From positions 1,550,001 through 1,614,000 of the forward strand of contig JAWZSP010000004.1 in NCBI GenBank assembly GCA_034401135.1: DNA of 64,000 nt, written 5' to 3'. The notes under the pieces are model-generated. The model saw only the letters and a program-made list of their open reading frames with translations. It was not told the DNA's origin and made no database searches. This document shows positions 58,315 to 64,000 of the stretch, one piece after another (the first letter of the stretch is position 1; every line of letters begins with the position of its first letter). The stretch comes from Volutella citrinella. Lineage: Eukaryota > Ascomycota > Sordariomycetes > Hypocreales > Nectriaceae. The position numbers and the translations under genes were made by a program.

Positions 58315-59646
58315 CTAGTCGTCGTCTGAATCGTCAGAGCCGCACCACTCCGCCCAGTTTGTAAAGCCCGGGTTTCGCTCAAAAGAACACCATTTGCCGA
58401 GCCTCGCCTCGCAGGTGATACCCCTCGATGCCAGCGCTATCATGAACCGGCCGGCGGGAACACTCGCTGACGGCCGTTGCTCACTGTCCTCGCCAACCAC
58501 CATTCCGTACAGATACACCTTTTTCAGTTCAGGCATCGCCTCCTCCTCGAGGAGCTTCTCAACCATGGAAACAAGAGGCTGGTTTCCGCGACCCGTAACA
58601 TTCCCTCGTAGCCAATCGACTTCATCTACAGTGTCTGCCTCTCCGGTGGCGGCGCCGGGTCGCTGCTCGAGAACGAGCGTCTGCAGCTTGGGGCCTGTTG
58701 CCCGCAGAAGCCTTCTCCAATCGTCCAAGCAGGCCCGCTCGGCGCGTTCTGACCACGAGTAGTCTAAGTGAGTAGCTAGGGTCGCCGTCCCCTCGGCAGG
58801 CTGGCAGAGATGCAGGTGTGTCAGCGTCAGCGACGGACGCTGCTCGAGAATGTCCGTGAACCCCGAGAGGGGTCGCGGGATGACGGCATCGCCAATAAGG
58901 CTTCCGTAATCGGAATCGGTGTTCCCCTCTGCCAGATTCTCTTCCGGCAGAGGTGTAAAGCTAGGACTCGGGTCACGATACGTTGAGATGGGGCGGTCCA
59001 GCATGCCAAGCTCTAGTCGTTGGAGAGATGCCCCAGCTCGCAGAACCCACCGCGCGACAGGCTTTGGAATATACCCAAAGAGCTTGGCAAAACAAAAGCC
59101 TGGCGGTGGTGAGCCAGGTAGTGGTGGGATTGAGACTTCATGTAGGGACGAATACTCGCTTGATCCATGCATCTCTAGTATCTGAAGGTTGGTAAAGTAT
59201 GGGAGCAGGGACCAGATCTGGATGCCATCGCGCTGCCTCCCAGACCTGTCGATCCAGTACCTCATGTTTTGGTTGGTGGGGGTGCAAAAGGTCCTCACCC
59301 GGGCCATCACAGTCCGCAAGCGGCTCCGCTTCTTGCGGTGCAGCCACCGCAGAAGGTTGACAAACTTCTCGGCCCTGAGAGTGGCACCTCGGGGGTGGTC
59401 CCGATTCGGCTTGGGGTGGTAGGCTCGCCTTGAAGTTGGGATGAAGGGGGCCGGATCTTTCAACTCCTTGGACGATTCATGGAAGCCTTTTTCATGCAGC
59501 TCGATGTGAGTCCAGATGAGAGGGGTGACGAGGGCGTTGACGCGGTTGCATGTGGACATCAGCTGCACCAGGTCGTGCGGCGTGAGATAGCTAAACGCCA
59601 TGAGCAACAGTTCCCCGGGAAGACGCTCCAGTGTCGTTCTCGCCAT
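58315..59646 (-). CDS. F-box protein
   Basis: Predicted 443-residue protein, single exon, probably the substrate-recognition subunit of an SCF ubiquitin ligase. An F-box spans residues 5-45 (LERLPGELLLMAFSYLTPHDLVQLMSTCNRVN and WTHIEL). The rest has weak leucine-rich character (LQILEMHGSS, LQRLELGMLDRP, LTHLHLCQP, LKKVYLYGMV), consistent with a degenerate LRR substrate-binding domain. The C-terminus ends with an acidic SDDSDDD run at a TAG stop. The same frame then stays open for 38 more codons, including Asn-Glu-Pro repeats. No ortholog function can be named. Confidence 0.8.
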   Translation of the reverse strand: MARTTLERLPGELLLMAFSYLTPHDLVQLMSTCNRVNALVTPLIWTHIELHEKGFHESSKELKDPAPFIPTSRRAYHPKPNRDHPRGATLRAEKFVNLLRWLHRKKRSRLRTVMARVRTFCTPTNQNMRYWIDRSGRQRDGIQIWSLLPYFTNLQILEMHGSSEYSSLHEVSIPPLPGSPPPGFCFAKLFGYIPKPVARWVLRAGASLQRLELGMLDRPISTYRDPSPSFTPLPEENLAEGNTDSDYGSLIGDAVIPRPLSGFTDILEQRPSLTLTHLHLCQPAEGTATLATHLDYSWSERAERACLDDWRRLLRATGPKLQTLVLEQRPGAATGEADTVDEVDWLRGNVTGRGNQPLVSMVEKLLEEEAMPELKKVYLYGMVVGEDSEQRPSASVPAGRFMIALASRGITCEARLGKWCSFERNPGFTNWAEWCGSDDSDDD

Positions 59647-62117
59647 GTTGAAGAGGACAGAAGTGCAGCCGACGTCAAGCCGTGGCAGAGTCTAGGCCAT
59701 CTCATAAAATGATGGAGTGGATGGGATTGAACGAACGTGCGGGCCAGCCGTCAGCGCCACCATCTCGGGGTGTCAACTGTCAAGTGTCAAGCGCCTACCT
59801 TAACTGAATGTCTAATGCGTGTGAGGACAGGGCAACGGGCAAGACGGGGTTAGTGGCCGGGTATTTTTGGAGCTTAAACGGCAAGTGCAGTGGAGTGCAC
59901 TGGGCAGGCCCATCTCCGCCGTGGATGGTCAGTTCCAGTTTAGGTAGGAAAGACAGAAGGCGTTCAGTTAATAAGACTGGCAGAAACGCCAGCCTCGCCT
60001 GCACCTCTCAGGCCTCCTCCTCCTCTTCCTTGCACTTTCAACAATGCCCTGCGCGCCACGCTTGCCTGCTTGCCCTACATGCAATGGCGAGTCTCAGAAT
60101 CTAAATCTCGTATTTTAGGGGTGAAACTGCCATTTCAACCAGAGACCTGGGCACAGTGGTGTCAGTCACTCCTACTGAGTAGCTTCAATGCCAGAACGGG
60201 GCGATAACAGAGGTCCATCACAGCCATAGCAGAGATATCCATCACTTAAAGGCGGGTAGATGAGCACCTCCAGCTCCCAGATCTCACAAGCTGCCCATTC
60301 CATCTCGCAAGAGTCATCACAGTCTTTTTGTGGTAACCTGGGGCAGTGCGGCTCCTCATGGGTCTCAGTCGGGACGGGAGACACAGGCCCACCATGGTCC
60401 ATGGCGCAACCAAAGTCCCGCTTTGGGCTCTTGGTGCTGCTATAATTACTTTCTTCCGGGTTCATGTGCCAGCTTGGCAACTTCTGGCATGGACGCGGGG
60501 CTGGCTGTGCCCGTGATGCTATTTTACAATCCGCAGAAGCCAAAGCTCAGCCCGCTTGCTCCGTGGCCATGGGTGAACCTGGAGCCGGTTGTTGCCTTGA
60601 AACTTCGTCTGGCCGCCCCAACACGACAGCAAGTGCGGTGGCCAAGGAGTACTCGGCAACTTTATAAGAGGGCTTTTATGAATATCTATTCCAAACGTGA
60701 AAGGCTCGGGGGTCATCCCTTGAACCCGCGCCATCTGTACACGCAAAAGTGGCGAGACCGGGGCATGAAGACGAAGAGCATGGGCAGAGTCTCAGGGCAG
60801 CATAGACTATGACGAATGAGCCCCACCTCTGTCCAACGCACCAAACGACTGCCGCCATGCCCACTGCCTGTGAGGTGGCAATGTGCAGCCTGCGGTACAC
60901 TATCATCAAGGCCTGGTGCCGCAAGTATTTTTTTGCTGCATCGACCAAATGCCAACCCAAGACAGGCTGTGCCTCCCTCTGCACAGCAGGAATTACGAGC
61001 AGCCAAGCGGTGTCAGCAGCAAGAGTTAGTAGAGAAGGTACTTTGGTGGTTCCCAGCCTTCAATCACTGACCCAAACTTGGAAGGCTCACCCGCAGTCAG
61101 CGGTAGGTGCAGTCAGTGCATGCTGTTTGCTGGGTGCTGTGTAGCACCGCGCCCTGCCGAGGCATCCTGGGCCCCAGCCAGACCCCGGGGCCGACGTCGT
61201 CGCCATTGCCCCATTCGATCGATGCTGTCTTGCCTGTGTAAGAGGACGGGACCATGAGGTGGAAGGACCATCTCTGAGGCACCAGACACACGCAGGTCCC
61301 GCACAAACACCCACCACGGAAGGCCACCATGACCACCTCCCCCGTCCGCATGTCTAATTATGGCTTCTGCCGCGCTTCTGACTGCTCCAGATGTTTCCCT
61401 TGCTGGCCTAACCCATGTATCTATCCCGCTCGTGCCACACCCCCAAACCCATCTGTTGTGAGCATCAACCACAAGCCACCGTATCCGTGGTTCGATATTC
61501 ACGCCTTCGCCCTTGATACTCCTAGTAGTAGCTGCCGCACATGCCGCCGTGTACACCCGTCAACATTTACTCAGGAGGCAGCTCCTGTACTTGCTGGTAG
61601 AACCGAAAATACCAAGTGGCAGAATCCGAGCAGTGGCCAAGTACACCAGGTAACCCGCGTTTTCGGATGTCAGTCAGCGGTGTCAGACGTGGGACTCCAC
61701 AGCCATCCTCCCAAGTCAGTCTGAAGTTCTTAACGGGACTCTTGATGCGCCCACGAAGCTCCACTCGCAGTGCCAAGTAAACCAGGTTTCAAGCCCCGGG
61801 ATTGACGCCCCGGCTGAGTATGCTCGCAAGCCTGGAAAGGCTGCTGGGTGGCAGAGGGCGGCTTAGCCGGGGGTGTGCATGTAGATGTCCATCCCGAAGG
61901 TGGCTAACATCACCTCCCAGCGTTTGCGAGAGTACCATATAAGCATGTGCCTCCTCATAGCAACATGCAAACGCCGTCTCCTTCTTTTCCTTATCCCATC
62001 ATATTCCCTCTGTTAAGCCAAATCTTGTTGCTTTCAGGTTCCACGACTGCTACTACCAAGCCATCCGTTTATCTCGCCAATACCCATCAACATCTTGAAA
62101 CACCACAAGACTTCACC
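59647..62117. other. Intergenic region, 2.5 kb, possibly one small frame
   Basis: It holds the promoters of the F-box gene (minus) and the GPI protein gene (plus). The only frame with protein-like composition is a 97-codon minus-strand frame at 60172-60465, without recognised domain. The rest looks non-coding. Confidence 0.45.
60172..60465 (-). CDS. Possible small hypothetical protein
   Basis: A 97-codon open frame beginning with ATG. The composition is balanced and acidic, with Cys and Trp (CEMEWAACEIWELEVLIY, SDGYLCYGCDGPL), unlike the Arg/Pro/Ser-rich chance frames nearby. No family is recognised and no signal peptide is seen. It could equally be chance. Confirmation needs transcript or ortholog evidence. 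Confidence 0.2.
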   Translation of the reverse strand: MNPEESNYSSTKSPKRDFGCAMDHGGPVSPVPTETHEEPHCPRLPQKDCDDSCEMEWAACEIWELEVLIYPPLSDGYLCYGCDGPLLSPRSGIEATQ

Positions 62118-62752
62118 ATGAAGTACGCTCCCGTTGTTCTTCTATTCCTCGCTGCCCTCGCCAAGGTAAGTCTTTCCTCGTCTCGGACCCCGCAGATGTG
62201 GCTCTTCTTCTAACACAGTAGCCTACATAGGCCCAGCCGCAAGACCTGATCCCCGAAGACGCCCGTGTTGCTCTCTCCGAGGCTCTCGCTCAGGCTACCG
62301 GTGGCGCCGCATCTGTACCAGCCACCAACCCGGAAACCCAAAAGGAGGAAACCGTCAAGGACGGTGCCACTGCGGTCGCCTCTCAGAGCGGTCCCGCTGA
62401 GACTGGAGCCAGGGATACCGCCTCCGCAGAGGAGACTGGCAGCAACAAGACGGACGCCCAGGAGACCAAGACGGACGATAACAAAACGGACGCCAAGGAG
62501 ACCAAGACCGACGAGACCAAGACGGACGCCAAGGAGACCAAGACGGAGACCAGCGCCCCCGCAACAGAGACTGATACCAAGTCTAAGACAGAGTCGACGG
62601 AGACGAAGAGCGAGGAGTCAAAGACCACAGCGGCGGCCACAAGCAGCGAGGTTGCTTCCACCACCTCCTCCCCCGGCGCCGGCTCCATGCCCACCGCCGG
62701 CATCGCCCTGGGCGCTATCTTTGGCGGTGCCGCCATCCTCGTCAACATGTAA
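62118..62752 (+). CDS. Small GPI-anchored Thr/Lys-repeat surface protein
   Basis: Predicted 189-residue secreted protein from exons 62118-62165 and 62231-62752. The signal peptide MKYAPVVLLFLAALAKAQ spans the intron, which has a clean GTAAGT donor. The mature part is rich in Thr, Ser, Lys, Glu and Asp, with repeats of the type TKTDAKE and TKTDETK (about residues 80-140), NxT glycosylation sites (SNKTD, DNKTD) and a Ser/Thr-rich stretch before the tail. The C-terminus (PTAGIALGAIFGGAAILVNM) is a weak hydrophobic GPI-attachment signal. It resembles small cell-wall or surface proteins of filamentous fungi; no catalytic domain is present. A 207-codon frame in +1 (62265-62888) is a shadow of this gene. 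Confidence 0.8.
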
Positions 62753-63630
62753 GCCGGGGGAAGGGTGTGTCAGGATCGATACAATGATAAACGGACCACT
62801 GGTAAACGTGATGGGGGTAATTTGCCGGCGAGCCAAAGTCGTCCTTTTCTCGCAGGACTCTTGGGTTTTGTGGAAGCGTTGGGCATGATGGGCACCACCC
62901 GGTTGCGAGCTCGGGACTTTAATTCGCGGGACGGGAGCAGCTCGGCCGTCAGGGGGTGTGTCTCGGGGCCGGCCTCAGCCAGGGTCGGATCGGTATTTGT
63001 GGTTAGTTGTGTTTATGTAGCGATAGAAAACAGACTTGCCTTGTTCAATTCTCCTGAAAAGACAGAGGAAAACCCCGAATCATTGATCGCACTTGTGTTG
63101 CACTTTCATCTGGGCCCCTGAGCTAGCATCTGAATAATGAACACTCTTCTACCACTCCGCCATGTCCCGATGTCCTCGTAGTCCATAATTCGAGTCAGAC
63201 ACTAAACATATGAGGCGAATGTGCAGAGTGATATCTAGGGTGAGTCGATACAAGACAAGCTGTCGTCGTCAGCGTCTCACCTATTGAAAACCACTAACAT
63301 GGTACCAACAACTTTGAAGTCTACTACCTTTCTGGGCGGCAACGCGCAAATATGCAGATAAATTTCAGCTGAAATGGATGCTTTTCCGGGCTGTTGCCCA
63401 TTTGCGAATGAGTACACCAGGAATATTCGGGAGTGGTTGACTGGTCTGTTTCGATTCCTTTGGAGACACCCGATGAACAAGTCAGTTGGACCATGAAGGC
63501 CTTTTCCAAGCCGCGGCATCATCAAGGCAAGATGTACGTCTTGGGTCGGTAGTTGCAGACGCAGGAACAAATAAATGGGGTATCTCATTTCTACTCAACC
63601 TCAAGTCCGGCCCTCTCAATCTCCGCCGTC
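62753..63630. other. Intergenic region, no gene seen
   Basis: Lies between the GPI protein gene and the converging partial gene. A tRNA A-box-like sequence occurs on the minus strand at about 63140-63170 without a matching 3' half. No coding frame is supported. Confidence 0.45.
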
Positions 63631-64000
63631 TCAACCCTTGGGTCGTGCATCTGACCATAGTCTATCAATAATCTGGAAAATCGCCGTGACGTCGCGCATC
63701 AACGTCTCGTCCACCTGACCACCAAGGCGCTGCTGGATCTTGTCGGGATGCCACCGAACACGCTCGTCCTTGAGCTTGGACACAAACTCCTTCTCGCCAA
63801 TTTCGTCGCGGGCGAGTCCCAGGGCGAAGAAGTCCCGCACCACCGCCTCTTCCACGTCATCCCGCCGGCCGCTCTCCACAGGCCAAGCCAGCGTGGCCGG
63901 CGTTCCGTCCCAGTTGGCCCATGACTGGCAGTAGTCTTCCCAGCGGGTCGCCCATCTTCGCCGCTGACGACGCTCTTGGCCTCGTTGTAGGCTGTATTCC
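63631..64000 (-). CDS. NFKBIL1-like protein, 3' part, cut by the window edge
   Basis: The last 122 codons of a minus-strand gene that continues beyond 64000. The frame reads without a stop from the edge to 63631. It shows basic residues (RRQRRRWATRWEDYCQSW) then a conserved helical block with KLKDERVRWHPDKIQQRLG, like the C-terminal region of fungal proteins annotated as NF-kappa-B inhibitor-like protein 1. The RWHPDK segment resembles the HPD loop of J-domains but is a distinct context. Function in fungi is unknown. The start and N-terminal part are not visible. Confidence 0.55.
   Translation of the reverse strand, partial: EYSLQRGQERRQRRRWATRWEDYCQSWANWDGTPATLAWPVESGRRDDVEEAVVRDFFALGLARDEIGEKEFVSKLKDERVRWHPDKIQQRLGGQVDETLMRDVTAIFQIIDRLWSDARPKG

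Noticed and set aside
62265..62888. 207-codon Pro/Arg-rich frame
   Set aside because: It is the +1 shadow of the repeat region of the GPI protein gene, which has a signal peptide, a clean intron and a GPI tail in its own frame.
63130..63175. tRNA A-box-like sequence on the minus strand (GGCGGAGTGGTAGAAGAG)
   Set aside because: No T-arm with a GTTCRANNC loop and no closing acceptor strand were found downstream on that strand, even allowing an intron.

Overview
This is a nuclear contig segment from a filamentous ascomycete, most likely a sordariomycete of the Hypocreales. Genes carry one to eight short introns, mostly 50-100 bases, with GTAAGT or GTGAGT donors, CTRAC-type branch sites and CAG or TAG acceptors. 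Families such as Zn2Cys6 regulators, a LaeA-like methyltransferase, Pop3, Sin1 and a fungal UDP-glucose 4,6-dehydratase fit this group. The genus cannot be told from the window. No rRNA, convincing tRNA, CRISPR array or plasmid-like sequence was found.

Layout. 1-5.1 kb: no gene seen. 5.1-12.6 kb: a Zn2Cys6 transcription factor, a membrane-anchored prolyl 4-hydroxylase, a PEBP-family protein and a GPI-type secreted aspartic protease. 14.7-19.1 kb: a divergent extra V-ATPase proteolipid tail-to-tail with Vps18, so two vacuolar genes share a 191-base gap. 19.8-21.1 kb: a LaeA-like methyltransferase. 21.1-26.5 kb: a 5.4 kb gene-poor gap. 26.5-28.2 kb: a nucleotide-sugar 4,6-dehydratase. 30.8-37.8 kb: Rpf1 and Noc3 head-to-head, an unrecognised disordered protein, then Pop3 of RNase P/MRP. 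39.9-48.3 kb: one very large deubiquitinase gene with nine exons. 51.3-57.4 kb: a fungal protein of unknown function, a PRCC-like protein and the TORC2 subunit Sin1, the last two head-to-head. 58.3-59.6 kb: an F-box protein. 62.1-62.8 kb: a small GPI-anchored repeat protein. 63.6 kb to the edge: the 3' part of a gene resembling NFKBIL1.

How the genes work together. Most are housekeeping genes and do not form a biosynthetic cluster. Two local themes stand out: ribosome and rRNA processing (Rpf1, Noc3, Pop3 within 7 kb) and vacuole function (Vps18 plus a V-ATPase c-like subunit). Exon joins were worked out by hand; for each multi-exon gene the exon lengths sum to a multiple of three. No transcript evidence was available.

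The observations most worth checking are the in-frame acidic repeat extension beyond the F-box stop codon, the divergent V-ATPase proteolipid with a 13-base exon, the 69-base inverted repeat near 38.3 kb, and the shared Rpf1/Noc3 promoter with a perfect AT-centred palindrome. I did not find a clearly new multi-gene system here.
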